Assembly: GCA_934247115.1 (NCBI GenBank)
Contig: CAKQIY010000006.1
Coordinates: 1-64,000, forward strand
DNA length: 64,000 nt
DNA from: an uncultured Coprococcus sp.
Lineage (GTDB): Bacteria; Bacillota; Clostridia; Lachnospirales; Lachnospiraceae
Reading direction: 5' to 3'
The notes under the pieces were generated by a model. The model made no database searches and was not told where the DNA came from. It worked only from the letters and a program-made list of their open reading frames with translations. Each line of letters starts with the position of its first letter. The first letter of the stretch is position 1. Position numbers and translations under genes: made by a program. Positions 24,007-32,886 of the stretch are shown here, piece by piece.

Positions 24007-24031
24007 TCTATTTTATTGTGTTTAATATACA

Positions 24032-25519
24032 TTAGATATTAAGGAATCCCTTAACCTCTGCAAGCATATCCTCCTTGTCACATACTGTGTCGTGGAGAAC
24101 CTTTGCTGATCTGATATCCTCTATAGCCTGAGGTACCTTTACACCTGAGAGCTTCTCAAGCTCGTCGACAAGCTCAAAGTCTGTCTTGGAATCATACTCA
24201 GCGTCTATAGCGTTCATAACGCTTCTTGTGAACTTGTATGGGCTTGCTGTTGACGCGATGACTGTAGGTGTCTTATCTCCTGTCTCTGCCACATACTTTT
24301 CATATACTGTAGCCGCAACTGCTGTATGTGTATCGATGATATAATCATCTGACTCATATACCTTTTTGATGGTAGCTGCTGTCTCTGCCTCTGTTGCATA
24401 TCCACCATAGAACTCAGCAAGCTTTGCCTTCATATCGTCTGTGATGGTGTACACTCCATCTGTTGTGAGTTCTTTCATAAGCTCTGAGTTCTTCTCAGCA
24501 TCATTGCCAGCAATCTTGTATATCAGTCTCTCAAGGTTGCTTGAAATGAGGATATCCATCGATGGTGATGTTGTGAGTATGAACTCTCTGTTTCTATCAT
24601 ATGTTCCTGTCTGGAAGAAATCAAACAGAACCTTGTTGTCATTTGATGCGCAGATAAACTTTGCGATTGGAAGGCCCATCTCCTTGGCATAGTATGCTGC
24701 AAGGATATTACCAAAGTTACCTGTTGGAACGTCCACGTTGATCTTGTCGCCTGCTTTTATAGTTCCGTCTGCCACAAGTCTTGTGTAAGCGTATACATAG
24801 TATACCATCTGAGGGACAAGACGTCCGATGTTGATTGAGTTTGCTGATGAAAACTGATATCCCTTCTCATCCATGTACTTTGCAAGCTCTGAATCTGAAA
24901 ACATCTTCTTGACACCTGTCTGGGCGTCATCGAAGTTTCCTGTGATACCTACAACAAATGTATTGTCTCCCTTCTGGGTAACCATCTGCTTCTCCTGAAT
25001 AGGGCTTACGCCGTGCTTTGGATAGAATACTATGATCTTTGTTCCAGGTACATCTGCAAATCCTGCAAGGGCAGCCTTACCTGTATCTCCTGATGTTGCT
25101 GTGAGGATGACGATCTCATTCTTTACTCCATTCTTCTTTGCCGATGTTGTGAGAAGGTATGGAAGGATTGAAAGTGCCATATCCTTGAATGCTATTGTTG
25201 ATCCATGGAAAAGCTCAAGATAATATGCTCCTGCCTTATTCACAAGTGGTGCTATAACCGGTGTATCAAACTTTGAATCATATGCTGAATCTATACAATG
25301 CTTAAGCTCAGCCTCTGTGAAGTCTGTGAACATAAGCTTCATAACCTCGTATGCAACCTGCTGATAGTTCATCTTTGCAAGATCTTCCAGAGACACATCA
25401 AGTGCTGGTATAGAATCTGGTACAAAAAGGCCCCCCTCATTAGCAAGTCCCTTAAGTATAGCCTGCGATGCTGTTGCTGTCTCATTTGCATTTCTTGTGC
25501 TTCTGTAGATAAGTTCCAT
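24032..25519 (-). CDS. thrC: Threonine synthase
   Basis: A 495-residue PLP enzyme that converts O-phosphohomoserine to threonine. The N-terminal YRSTRNANETATASQAIL and FHGSTIAFKDMAL segments are typical of the long bacterial class; the Lys of AFKDMA is the Schiff-base residue. TATSGDTGKAAL binds the cofactor phosphate. A promoter lies about 90 nt upstream (25607-25635). The gene ends about 25 nt before the PreQ1 riboswitch, so that element separates it from the que operon. Confidence 0.97.
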   Translation of the reverse strand: MELIYRSTRNANETATASQAILKGLANEGGLFVPDSIPALDVSLEDLAKMNYQQVAYEVMKLMFTDFTEAELKHCIDSAYDSKFDTPVIAPLVNKAGAYYLELFHGSTIAFKDMALSILPYLLTTSAKKNGVKNEIVILTATSGDTGKAALAGFADVPGTKIIVFYPKHGVSPIQEKQMVTQKGDNTFVVGITGNFDDAQTGVKKMFSDSELAKYMDEKGYQFSSANSINIGRLVPQMVYYVYAYTRLVADGTIKAGDKINVDVPTGNFGNILAAYYAKEMGLPIAKFICASNDNKVLFDFFQTGTYDRNREFILTTSPSMDILISSNLERLIYKIAGNDAEKNSELMKELTTDGVYTITDDMKAKLAEFYGGYATEAETAATIKKVYESDDYIIDTHTAVAATVYEKYVAETGDKTPTVIASTASPYKFTRSVMNAIDAEYDSKTDFELVDELEKLSGVKVPQAIEDIRSAKVLHDTVCDKEDMLAEVKGFLNI

Positions 25520-25606
25520 TTGCCAATCTCCTTAATAAATATATTTAAACATTTCGTTATGTACTAAACTCAGGAATCACCTGTATTCTTACAAATAATC
25601 GTGTGC

Positions 25607-25635
25607 ATTATAACACAGCATTTTATAAAAAACAA
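25607..25635 (-). promoter_or_regulatory. Promoter of thrC
   Basis: On the minus strand TTGTTT (25630-25635) and TATAAT (25607-25612) are separated by 17 nt, about 90 nt before the thrC ATG. No leader peptide or T-box is evident. Confidence 0.6.
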
Positions 25636-25686
25636 GCTATAGCCCTCCTCATTCGTGCGACTTTCCCAATACTTATATCACTGCAT

Positions 25687-25709
25687 TTAAAAACCCGCCT
25701 TACGGCGGG
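25687..25709 (-). terminator. Terminator after the 3D-domain gene
   Basis: CCCGCC (25694-25699) and GGCGGG (25704-25709) form a GC-rich stem with a TTAC loop, followed on the minus strand by TTTTTAAA. Confidence 0.85.
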
Positions 25710-25744
25710 TCTTTAATATATCTGTATATAATTTCTGATTTTTA

Positions 25745-26611
25745 TTACTTTACATATACATCATAGTAGCCTGTTGCGAAGTTGAGAGCTGCCTGATGAT
25801 TTGAGAAGTAGATGTCAAGGTGATTACCGTTGATTGCTCCACCTCTGTCCTGTACTGTGTATGTGTGACCATCCACGATGAGTTCTGTACCAAATGCAAA
25901 GTTGCTTGGTGCTGCACATGTAACACCCTCAACCGCAGGAGCACCTGAAGCTGTTGTCGGGTTATCCATGTTGCTGTACTCTCCACAGCAGATCGGACAT
26001 GGGCAATATGCTGTTACCCAGAATGTTCCGAGATATGTACCTGATGACTCACCATCAACCCACATAACCTTGTCATCCGGAAGTCCGTCTGTTGACTTCT
26101 CTGTTGATGGATCCTCTGATATCTGATCGCTTGGAAGTCCTGATGCCGACTTATCTGCATCCTTGACATTCATCTTTGAATTGTCATCCTGTGTTGATGC
26201 CTCTGTAGGATAAAGCGCATCTGCTGAATCACTCTGTGGTGTGATCTCAGCCTCTTTTGTCTTCTCCTGTACGCCACCGCTGATAGCCAGTGACTGTTTT
26301 GCAGCCTTCTTACTTGAAAGAGCTACTGAACCGGTTCTGTTGACATCTGAAAGTTCTCCATCTGCAAGAACTGTTGTTGCCTCACCATAATCTGCTGTAC
26401 TGTCTGCGTATAATGTATTACCTGCTGCAGCAATTGAAACTGCTTTACCCTTGGATGTCACCATGCTGTCATCTGAAGCGATAACTGCATATGATGAAAG
26501 TCCAACTGCCAGAAGCACTGCTCCAATGCTCATCTTCTTAATGTTCCTTTTAAGTGGTGTCCTCTTTAGTTTCTGTGATTTCATACGTGATGAATCTGAA
26601 AACTTTTGCAT
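25745..26611 (-). CDS. Secreted or membrane-anchored 3D-domain protein (putative cell-wall lytic enzyme)
   Basis: A 288-residue protein. A basic start is followed by one hydrophobic helix (about residues 29-46, IGAVLLAVGLSSYAVIA), acting as signal peptide or anchor. Residues about 50-190 are low-complexity, Ser/Asp/Ala-rich linker. The C-terminal 90 residues are a 3D domain named for three aspartates: FWVTAYCPCPICCGEYS, TASGAPA and VQDRGGAINGNHLDIYF with catalytic-type Asp residues. The domain is related to MltA-type lytic transglycosylases and occurs in YocH and Rpf-like Firmicutes proteins, so peptidoglycan cleavage is likely. AAGGAG sets the start. A clear promoter lies at 26683-26711. Confidence 0.9.
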   Translation of the reverse strand: MQKFSDSSRMKSQKLKRTPLKRNIKKMSIGAVLLAVGLSSYAVIASDDSMVTSKGKAVSIAAAGNTLYADSTADYGEATTVLADGELSDVNRTGSVALSSKKAAKQSLAISGGVQEKTKEAEITPQSDSADALYPTEASTQDDNSKMNVKDADKSASGLPSDQISEDPSTEKSTDGLPDDKVMWVDGESSGTYLGTFWVTAYCPCPICCGEYSNMDNPTTASGAPAVEGVTCAAPSNFAFGTELIVDGHTYTVQDRGGAINGNHLDIYFSNHQAALNFATGYYDVYVK

Positions 26612-26682
26612 AACCTTTTCTCCTTGATTTCTTTACGGTTTCGGAATTGTTACAAAACCGTTAAAATTTAACTCATGACGCT

Positions 26683-26711
26683 ATTATAATCTCTGTCAAA
26701 AGAAAGGTCAA
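26683..26711 (-). promoter_or_regulatory. Promoter of the 3D-domain gene
   Basis: On the minus strand TTGACC (26706-26711) and TATAAT (26683-26688) are 17 nt apart, about 70 nt before the ATG. The 26612-26916 gap also holds a hairpin GGCC...TTGTGA/TCACAA...GGCC around 26719-26748, of unclear role, and AT-rich sequence. Confidence 0.65.
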
Positions 26712-26916
26712 GCAAAGCGGCCATTTTTGTGATTTTTTCACAACGGCCATAAATTCTTTATTTTCGTTAATGTAAATATGCAACATTTAAGTGTGTGCTT
26801 TTTGTGCTATTTGTACATTTTATGCTTGTAACATTTTTGAAACAAATTAGCGAGTTGTACATTTTGACTTTGCAAATCTTAATATTTTCTTTATTTCTTA
26901 TTACATTTTTAATTTA

Positions 26917-27891
26917 TTATGTCAACTCATCCTGTAATTTCTGAGGTATGCTGTCCTCCCATCTGTTGAGCAGATCCTCCAGCTCAGTATAACCTTCCAC
27001 CTCATTCACATGGTTTCTGAGCCTTGCAGAATCATACATTCCAACTGAGTACCATGCTACATGTTTGCGCATCTCATGGATTCCCGTATACTCTCCCTTG
27101 AATTCCACCATGAGCTGGGCATGTCTGAGTATCATATTTTTCACATCGTGCGCTGTTGGGCGTTCTGGCAGGCAACCATGTTCATAGTAATACTTCATAT
27201 CCCTGAATATCCACGGATTGCCCCTCGCTCCCCTGCCTATCATAAATCCGTCACAATCAGTCTGTTCCCTCATATCTATGATATCCTGAGGAGTGTTGAT
27301 ATCTCCATTGCCTATAATGGGTATACTACAAACATCCTTTACTCTGGCTATAACACTCCAGTCTGCATGTCCCTGATAATACTGCTGTCTTGTCCTGCCA
27401 TGCACCGCAACAGCTGCAGCCCCACTCTCCTGTGCAATATGTGCTATCTCCGGGGCGTTTATATGCTCCTGATCAAATCCACTTCTGATCTTGATCGTCA
27501 GTGGTATACTTATGGCTTTCGCCATGGTCTCAACTATCCTTCCCACCAGTACAGGATCCTTCATCAGCGCTGATCCTTCTCCGTTGTTGACAACCTTAGG
27601 TACAGGGCACCCCATATTCACATCTATGAATGAATAGCCATTATCCTCGATCCGCTTTGCCATCTCTGCCATGATCTCAGGATCTGAGCCAAATAGCTGC
27701 AGTCCAAATGGCTTCTCCCTCTCATCCATGACAAGAAGAGGCTTTGTATTCTTATTGTTATAGTATATTGCCTTGGCGCTGACCATCTCGCTGTACAGGA
27801 TATCACAGCCCTGTTCCTTGCATAAAAGACGAAATGGCTGGTCACATACACCAGCCATCGGCGCCAGGATTAATTTATCTCTGAAGTCCAT
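26917..27891 (-). CDS. dus: tRNA-dihydrouridine synthase (DusB-like)
   Basis: A 324-residue FMN enzyme that reduces specific uridines in tRNA D-loops. LILAPMAGVCDQPFRLLC is the N-terminal FMN-barrel signature. The catalytic cysteine is in NMGCPVPKVVNNGEGSAL. Later GNGDINTPQD and MIGRGARGNPW bind the flavin phosphate. The start at 27891 is preferred since GGAGA lies six nucleotides upstream; an ATG four codons earlier has a poor site. It is the last gene of the dapB-coaX-dus cluster. No clear terminator follows. Confidence 0.95.
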   Translation of the reverse strand: MDFRDKLILAPMAGVCDQPFRLLCKEQGCDILYSEMVSAKAIYYNNKNTKPLLVMDEREKPFGLQLFGSDPEIMAEMAKRIEDNGYSFIDVNMGCPVPKVVNNGEGSALMKDPVLVGRIVETMAKAISIPLTIKIRSGFDQEHINAPEIAHIAQESGAAAVAVHGRTRQQYYQGHADWSVIARVKDVCSIPIIGNGDINTPQDIIDMREQTDCDGFMIGRGARGNPWIFRDMKYYYEHGCLPERPTAHDVKNMILRHAQLMVEFKGEYTGIHEMRKHVAWYSVGMYDSARLRNHVNEVEGYTELEDLLNRWEDSIPQKLQDELT

Positions 27892-27935
27892 AAATTTCTC
27901 CATTGCTTCTATATAATATATCTACACAAAACGAC

Positions 27936-28703
27936 TTATTTCTGTTTGTCCATAATGAGTCTCAGTCCATGAAGCGTGAGATCCGGATCATACACATCTA
28001 TACTATCAGTATTCTCATATATCATCTTTCCCAGACCACCAGTCGCCACAACTTTCATATTCTCATATCCGGACTCCTTCTTCATCCGCTTTACGATATA
28101 CTCAGTCTGACCTATATAGCCCATACACACACCGGCCTGCATACTTGATATAGTATCCTTGCACAGTATGGTATCCGGAACCTTTATCTCTATCTCAGGA
28201 AGCTTTGCTGTTCCTGTCCACAATGCATTCGCTATAAGCCTGATACCAGGCGATGTAACCTCCGCCTCAAATGTACCCTCTGCATTGATCAGATCGTATG
28301 TCGTGGCCGTTCCGAAATCCACCGTCAGCACAGGACCACCATACATGTGATACGCAGCAACTGCATCCACTATACGGTCAGCACCAAGCTGCTTTGGATT
28401 GGGCAGTGCTATATTGATTCCTGTCTTTATTCCCGGCTCCACGATGAGTGGTGTTATACCAAAGTATTTCTTTATGCCATTCACAAGAGAATGCATTATC
28501 TTCGGCACAACTGAGGCTATGATAACCTCATCAATAACAGATGTGGACAGCTGTCTCATTCTGAGCCAGTCACAGAGGAATACCCCATACTCATCTGAAG
28601 TACGGGATATCCCTGTAGTCATACGAAACGTCTTTTCAAGTCTCTCACCATCGAACAGACCGATGGTTATATTGGTATTTCCAGCATCAATAGCAAATAA
28701 CAT
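27936..28703 (-). CDS. coaX: Type III pantothenate kinase
   Basis: CoaX phosphorylates pantothenate in the first step of coenzyme A synthesis and, unlike CoaA, is not feedback inhibited by CoA. The 255-residue protein has the ASKHA phosphate-1 motif DAGNTNITIG at the N-terminus, GADRIVDAVAAYH in the middle and VDFGTATTYD (phosphate-2). The start at 28703 follows AAAAAGAGG. It lies between a DUF6145-like gene (37-nt gap) and dus. It complements the PanF importer encoded earlier in the window. Confidence 0.95.
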   Translation of the reverse strand: MLFAIDAGNTNITIGLFDGERLEKTFRMTTGISRTSDEYGVFLCDWLRMRQLSTSVIDEVIIASVVPKIMHSLVNGIKKYFGITPLIVEPGIKTGINIALPNPKQLGADRIVDAVAAYHMYGGPVLTVDFGTATTYDLINAEGTFEAEVTSPGIRLIANALWTGTAKLPEIEIKVPDTILCKDTISSMQAGVCMGYIGQTEYIVKRMKKESGYENMKVVATGGLGKMIYENTDSIDVYDPDLTLHGLRLIMDKQK

Positions 28704-28740
28704 GCCTCTTTTTCCTTCCTGATCTTCCAATTATTTTATA

Positions 28741-29109
28741 TCACTCATTTATAAGACTGTTTATATCAACACCCTGTATAAATATCTTGTAGAAAAGCTC
28801 CAGACTCTGGAACAGTTCCTTCTTCTCATTCTGTATCTTCTTTACCTTGAGCCCGCATCCGATATCATCGAACAAAAGATCATCCTCAAGTGCCCTCGTC
28901 TGTATTTTCAGACTGCCTGCATCATCAAACACAAGCATGAATATGCCTCCGACCTCCTGTGTAAACGCGCCGCACATTGCATGGAGCTCATCCTTTATAT
29001 CGTCCGGAAGCTTTGAGAAGTCTTTGTTCAGGTAAAACTTCTGATTGTATATTGAACTGGCACATAAAACCAGCTCGCCATCCTCTGTCTTAGTTGAAAT
29101 ATCCATCAT
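28741..29109 (-). CDS. Small conserved hypothetical protein (DUF6145-like)
   Basis: A 122-residue acidic cytoplasmic protein without signal or membrane segments. It shows alternating strands (ELVLCASSIYNQKFYLN, GGIFMLVFDDAGSLKIQT) and a C-terminal helix (ELFQSLELFYKIF). From memory it resembles DUF6145, a Lachnospiraceae family of unknown function found next to coaX or dapB. It begins five nucleotides after the dapB stop and is surely cotranscribed with dapB and coaX. No function can be given. Confidence 0.7.
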   Translation of the reverse strand: MMDISTKTEDGELVLCASSIYNQKFYLNKDFSKLPDDIKDELHAMCGAFTQEVGGIFMLVFDDAGSLKIQTRALEDDLLFDDIGCGLKVKKIQNEKKELFQSLELFYKIFIQGVDINSLINE

Positions 29110-29114
29110 AACTC

Positions 29115-29870
29115 CTATCCTATGACATCCGCCATATCATACATTCCTGCAGCCTTACCTTTGAGGAACTTAGCCGCCTCCACAGCCCCCTTTGCAAATA
29201 CGGACTTTGAATATGCTGTGTGCTTGAATTCTATAACCTCATCTATGCCTGCAAATATTACTTCATGCTCTCCAACTATGGTTCCGCCTCTCACTGCTGA
29301 TATTCCAAGCTCCTTCTTATCCCTCTTCTTCCTCACCTGGCTTCTGTCATATACATACTCGTACTGCTCATCACAGGCATCATTGATAGAATCTGCAAGT
29401 GCAAGAGCTGTTCCTGACGGAGCATCAACCTTCTGATTGTGATGCTTCTCAACTATCTCTATGTCATACCCTGCAGGTGAAAATACCTTTGCAGCATCCT
29501 TGAGCAGCTTCATAAGTGTATTGATTCCAAGCGACATATTCGCCGACTTGAGTATGGCCACCTTACCACTGCTCTCCTTAACCTTTGTGAGCTGTTCATC
29601 TGAAAGTCCTGTTGTACAGAGTACTATAGGAGTCTGTGTCCTCACACCATACTCCAGAAGCTTATCCACTGCAACCGCTGCGGCAAAATCTATAATCACA
29701 TCAGCCTGAACATCACAGGCATCTATATCTGTGAATACCGGATATCCGTTATCCCTGTTGTCAACCACATCTATACCTGCAATGATCTCTGCATCAGGAT
29801 CATTTGCCACGATTCCCGTTATAACCTGTCCCATTTTTCCGTTGCAGCCATGCATTATGATCTTTACCAT
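29115..29870 (-). CDS. dapB: 4-hydroxy-tetrahydrodipicolinate reductase
   Basis: DapB reduces hydroxy-tetrahydrodipicolinate with NAD(P)H on the route to diaminopimelate and lysine. The 251-residue protein starts MVKIIMHGCNGKMGQVI with the Rossmann GxxGxMG motif. EKHHNQKVDAPSGTAL is the family signature with catalytic His and Lys. The start at 29870 is fixed by GGAGG. It has its own promoter (29968-29996) and heads the dapB-DUF6145-coaX-dus unit. The upstream dapA is separated by a terminator, so lysine riboswitch control does not automatically extend to dapB. Confidence 0.96.
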   Translation of the reverse strand: MVKIIMHGCNGKMGQVITGIVANDPDAEIIAGIDVVDNRDNGYPVFTDIDACDVQADVIIDFAAAVAVDKLLEYGVRTQTPIVLCTTGLSDEQLTKVKESSGKVAILKSANMSLGINTLMKLLKDAAKVFSPAGYDIEIVEKHHNQKVDAPSGTALALADSINDACDEQYEYVYDRSQVRKKRDKKELGISAVRGGTIVGEHEVIFAGIDEVIEFKHTAYSKSVFAKGAVEAAKFLKGKAAGMYDMADVIG

Positions 29871-29967
29871 ATCTATTATCCTCCATATATAAATGTTTTG
29901 TCGTTTGTTATCGTATTTTATCTGGTATATGCATTCTGACATATACATATATTACAACATGTACTAC

Positions 29968-29996
29968 ATTTTACACATTTGATGTACATTGTGCAA
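29968..29996 (-). promoter_or_regulatory. Promoter of dapB operon
   Basis: On the minus strand TTGCAC (29991-29996) and TAAAAT (29968-29973) are separated by 17 nt, about 100 nt upstream of the dapB ATG. Confidence 0.5.
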
Positions 29997-30017
29997 TGGT
30001 TATATCCCGAAGACTCC

Positions 30018-30058
30018 AAATAAAAATGTCTGCAGCCAGTCGAGACCGCAGACATTTT
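30018..30058 (-). terminator. Terminator after dapA
   Basis: A perfect 11-bp stem, AAAATGTCTGC (30023-30033) with GCAGACATTTT (30048-30058), is followed on the minus strand by TTTATTT. It lies 25 nt after the dapA stop. Confidence 0.8.
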
Positions 30059-30083
30059 CGTCATTTTATATTGTATTCCCGAT

Positions 30084-30968
30084 TTAGAGAACTCCGTAAT
30101 CCTCCATGGCTTTCTTCAGTCTTTCTACATTCTGTGGCTCCATCTCTGTAAGAGGCATTCTCATCGTTCCACCACACATACCAAGAAGCTCAACAGCCTT
30201 CTTGACTGGAATAGGATTAACCTCACAGAACAGTGCATTGCAGAGATCGATTGCCTTCAGCTGAAGCTCAAGGCTTCCCTGAACATCTCCATCAAGATAC
30301 CTCTGTACCATATCATGAACATCCTCCGGAATGATATTCGCTGTAACAGATATAACTCCCTTGCCGCCAAGCGAAAGAAGCGGTACTACCTGATCATCAT
30401 TTCCTGAGTATATATCAATGCATCCATTTGCAAGACTTGCCAGCTTGACAACCTGACTTATATTGCCTGATGCTTCCTTGATTCCTACGATATTCTCAAC
30501 ATTCTGAGCAAGATATACTGCTGTCTCAGGCTGAATGTTACAGCCTGTACGGGATGGTACATTGTACAGAATGATAGGAACATTTACCGAGCTGGCAACA
30601 GCTGTAAAGTGAGCTATAAGGCCCTTCTGTGTAGCCTTATTATAATATGGCGTTACGACCAGAAGTCCATCTACACCATAGCTCTCTGCCTCTGTTGACA
30701 GATAGATTGCTGTGGCAGTACAGTTTGAACCTGTTCCTGCTATGACCTTTATCCTGTGATCAGCGAACTCCACACACTTCTTCACGCACTCCAGATGCTC
30801 CTCATGTGAAAGTGTTGAAGCCTCGCCTGTTGTTCCACATATTACTATCGCATCTGTCTTATGTGCTACATGGAAATCTACAAGCTCCTTGAGCTTATCA
30901 TAATCTACATCTCCATTCTCAAGAAATGGTGTTACAAGTGCAACTGCTGAACCAGTAAAAATTGACAT
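30084..30968 (-). CDS. dapA: 4-hydroxy-tetrahydrodipicolinate synthase
   Basis: DapA condenses pyruvate with aspartate semialdehyde, the first step specific to lysine and diaminopimelate. The 294-residue TIM-barrel protein starts MSIFTGSAVALVTPF. It carries VICGTTGEASTL (substrate loop), ILYNVPSRTGCN (catalytic Tyr) and VGIKEASGN (Schiff-base Lys). The start at 30968 follows AAGGAGGA. Expression is controlled by a lysine riboswitch and terminator directly upstream. The gene has its own terminator downstream. Confidence 0.97.
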   Translation of the reverse strand: MSIFTGSAVALVTPFLENGDVDYDKLKELVDFHVAHKTDAIVICGTTGEASTLSHEEHLECVKKCVEFADHRIKVIAGTGSNCTATAIYLSTEAESYGVDGLLVVTPYYNKATQKGLIAHFTAVASSVNVPIILYNVPSRTGCNIQPETAVYLAQNVENIVGIKEASGNISQVVKLASLANGCIDIYSGNDDQVVPLLSLGGKGVISVTANIIPEDVHDMVQRYLDGDVQGSLELQLKAIDLCNALFCEVNPIPVKKAVELLGMCGGTMRMPLTEMEPQNVERLKKAMEDYGVL

Positions 30969-31016
30969 ATTGTCGTCCTCCTTAAAAATAATGTCGATAC
31001 AATATAGCACACAGCA

Positions 31017-31046
31017 TAAAAATGGGCTGGCAAAAAGCCAACCCAT
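31017..31046 (-). terminator. Lysine riboswitch expression-platform terminator
   Basis: ATGGGCTGGC (31022-31031) pairs with GCCAACCCAT (31037-31046) with one G-U, followed on the minus strand by TTTTTATG. It stands between the lysine aptamer and dapA, as required for transcriptional control. Confidence 0.85.
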
Positions 31047-31067
31047 AAAAATATCTCATTCTTATAA

Positions 31068-31232
31068 GTAGCTCTCCATCACATAACCTCGATGACAGTC
31101 ATACAGCTCTTAACTGTACAACCAGCAGTGAACTCCGTGGCCGGTTCACAACTTCGGCGGTCTCCCCTTTCTCCAGACATCATATGCAACCACATGCATC
31201 CACCTGGATACTCTTGAATTCCGCGCCTCTAC
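31068..31232 (-). promoter_or_regulatory. Lysine riboswitch (L box) aptamer
   Basis: Read on the minus strand the conserved blocks appear in order: GTAGAGGCGCGG, AAGAGTA, GGAGAAAGGGG, CCGCCGAAG, CTGCTGGTTG, GACTGTCATCGAGG and closing CTAC. The outer GTAG/CTAC ends pair (31229-31232 with 31068-31071). It precedes dapA and a terminator, consistent with lysine-dependent premature termination. Confidence 0.9.
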
Positions 31233-31265
31233 TATATTGTATTCAGTTTAACCTTAGATAGTGCT

Positions 31266-31294
31266 ACTATATCACTGCAAGATGCACATGTCAA
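31266..31294 (-). promoter_or_regulatory. Promoter of dapA
   Basis: On the minus strand TTGACA (31289-31294) and TATAGT (31266-31271) are separated by 17 nt. It is about 35 nt upstream of the lysine aptamer. Confidence 0.8.
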
Positions 31295-31346
31295 CCATAT
31301 ATTTACCCGGATTCTCCCACTAACGTGGGCCCCTCCTTATGAAATG

Positions 31347-31979
31347 TTATTCAAGACACTCCATCTTACTCACCGACACCTCATACGCAACCTTACTTAT
31401 GACCTGATCGTTGTCGATACGCTTCTGATACTCTCTGCTCTGTATTCTTCCCCATATAGCCACATGCTCTCCAACCTGAAGTTTTCCTGCAAATCTTGCA
31501 TTTCTGCCCCAGCAGATACATGGTATATAATCACTCTTGCCATATGCTCTGTTGACTGCCAGCAGCACATCAGCAATCTCCCTTCCCAGAGGCGTCATCC
31601 TGTATACCGGTGTCTTGCATATGTAACCATCAAGGTATATCTGATTCGGTCTGTTATCCTCCTCCGGATCGTCCTCTTCCACGGTCTCGATCTCTCTGAC
31701 AAACACAGATAGTATGAGCCGGTTTCTGGTTTCCTCATGCTTATTGTAGGATCTGAACTGCCCCTTGGCCATTATCCGCTCTCCCACGTGGGATTCATTC
31801 ACATCAAAAAGTCTGTCCGACACCATAAGCGGAATGATGTCATAAGCATCACTCAGCCTGCTGACCATAAGATCCACCATATAGAAGCCCTCTCCGAATA
31901 TCTCGTGGCTGAATGTGAATTCTGATGCTATCTCTCCTGCTACCACTACCTGATTGTTGTTTAATGTTTTTTCAGTCAT
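31347..31979 (-). CDS. Tandem OB-fold single-stranded DNA-binding-like protein
   Basis: A 210-residue protein with two SSB-type OB modules. The first (residues about 8-100) contains NNNQVVVAGEIASEFTFSH and GQFRSYNK. The second (about 115-205) contains NQIYLDGYICKTPVYRMTP, then ADVLLAVNRAY, YIPCICWGRNARFAG and VAIWGRIQSREYQK, all close to SSB strand patterns. There is no acidic SSB C-terminal tail, so it is probably not the replicative SSB. Its place after dnaE and a methyltransferase gene hints at nucleic acid work. The start at 31979 follows GGAGGGAG. The second module is more SSB-like than the first. Confidence 0.8.
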   Translation of the reverse strand: MTEKTLNNNQVVVAGEIASEFTFSHEIFGEGFYMVDLMVSRLSDAYDIIPLMVSDRLFDVNESHVGERIMAKGQFRSYNKHEETRNRLILSVFVREIETVEEDDPEEDNRPNQIYLDGYICKTPVYRMTPLGREIADVLLAVNRAYGKSDYIPCICWGRNARFAGKLQVGEHVAIWGRIQSREYQKRIDNDQVISKVAYEVSVSKMECLE

Positions 31980-32061
31980 ACTTTCTCCCTCCGTTATAAC
32001 AAACTTTTGCATACTCTAAAGGGTATGCCTGGAGATATAAAAATATGCTGTCTTGTTTAAT

Positions 32062-32868
32062 CTAGTTTTGTCGTGCACTCCTTCGCTGTCTCATGGCCTC
32101 ATACGACAAAAGAGTAGCCGATATTGCAGCGTTCAGCGATTCAACCTTTCCCTCCATCGGAATCCTGAGAAGTCTGTCGGCAGTGTCTGCGACCTCCCTG
32201 CTGAGACCGTTTCCTTCATTTCCTATCAGAAATGCTGTTTTATCAGGGAAATCTATGTCATACAGATCCTCCCCCGCAAGATGAGCGCCATACGCAATGA
32301 CACCTCGCTTCTTCAGTTCACCCACCATATCAACGAGATCATCACAGATTATAAATGGAACTCTGAATATCGCTCCCATGGTAGATCTGACGACCTTGGG
32401 ATTATATGGATCACATGAGCCTCCTCCTATGATGACCGCAGTTACACCCGCGGCTTCTGCACTTCTGAATATAGTTCCCATATTCCCCGGATCCTGAAGC
32501 GTATCCAGCACGAGGTATGTCTCCTGGTCAGTCTTTCCTGCAATCGAAGCCAGCTCGTAATGCATGCATTCAACCACAGCCATACACCCCTGTGGAGTCT
32601 TCGTCTGCGATACACCTGCAAATACACTGTCACTCAGTATATATGTTTCAGCAGTCTGCGTGATACCAAGGTCATCCAGTTCTCCGCCATATTGTCTGTA
32701 CGCAGATTCTGACAGATATACCTCCTGAACATTTCCCACCGGAAGCTCCCTGAACATCCTTATCCCCTCCACGAGGAATACGTCTCTCTGTTTTCTTAGT
32801 CTCGCATCCCTGCCAAGCTTATTCAGTTCCTTGACTCTGGGATTACTGTTTGCTGTTATTATATCCAC
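32062..32868 (-). CDS. TrmH/SpoU family RNA 2'-O-methyltransferase (RlmB-like)
   Basis: A 268-residue SPOUT methyltransferase that would methylate a ribose 2'-OH in rRNA or tRNA. Residues 1-95 form the substrate-binding domain (SNPRVKELNKL, RDVFLVEGIRM). The catalytic domain shows motif 1 LQDPGNMGTIFRSAEAAG, motif 2 IGNEGNGLS and motif 3 SLNAAISATLLSYE, forming the trefoil knot. It follows dnaE by 18 nt and is probably in the same operon. The target nucleotide is not predictable; RlmB, TsnR and TrmH homologues are all this size. Confidence 0.93.
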   Translation of the reverse strand: MDIITANSNPRVKELNKLGRDARLRKQRDVFLVEGIRMFRELPVGNVQEVYLSESAYRQYGGELDDLGITQTAETYILSDSVFAGVSQTKTPQGCMAVVECMHYELASIAGKTDQETYLVLDTLQDPGNMGTIFRSAEAAGVTAVIIGGGSCDPYNPKVVRSTMGAIFRVPFIICDDLVDMVGELKKRGVIAYGAHLAGEDLYDIDFPDKTAFLIGNEGNGLSREVADTADRLLRIPMEGKVESLNAAISATLLSYEAMRQRRSARQN

Positions 32869-32886
32869 ATAACTCTCCTTCTGAAT

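Noticed and set aside
26719..26748. CRP-like palindrome TGTGA-TTTTT-TCACA downstream of dus
   Set aside because: The spacer is 5 rather than 6 nt, Lachnospiraceae do not usually use this kind of CRP control, and an AT-rich hairpin explains it equally well.
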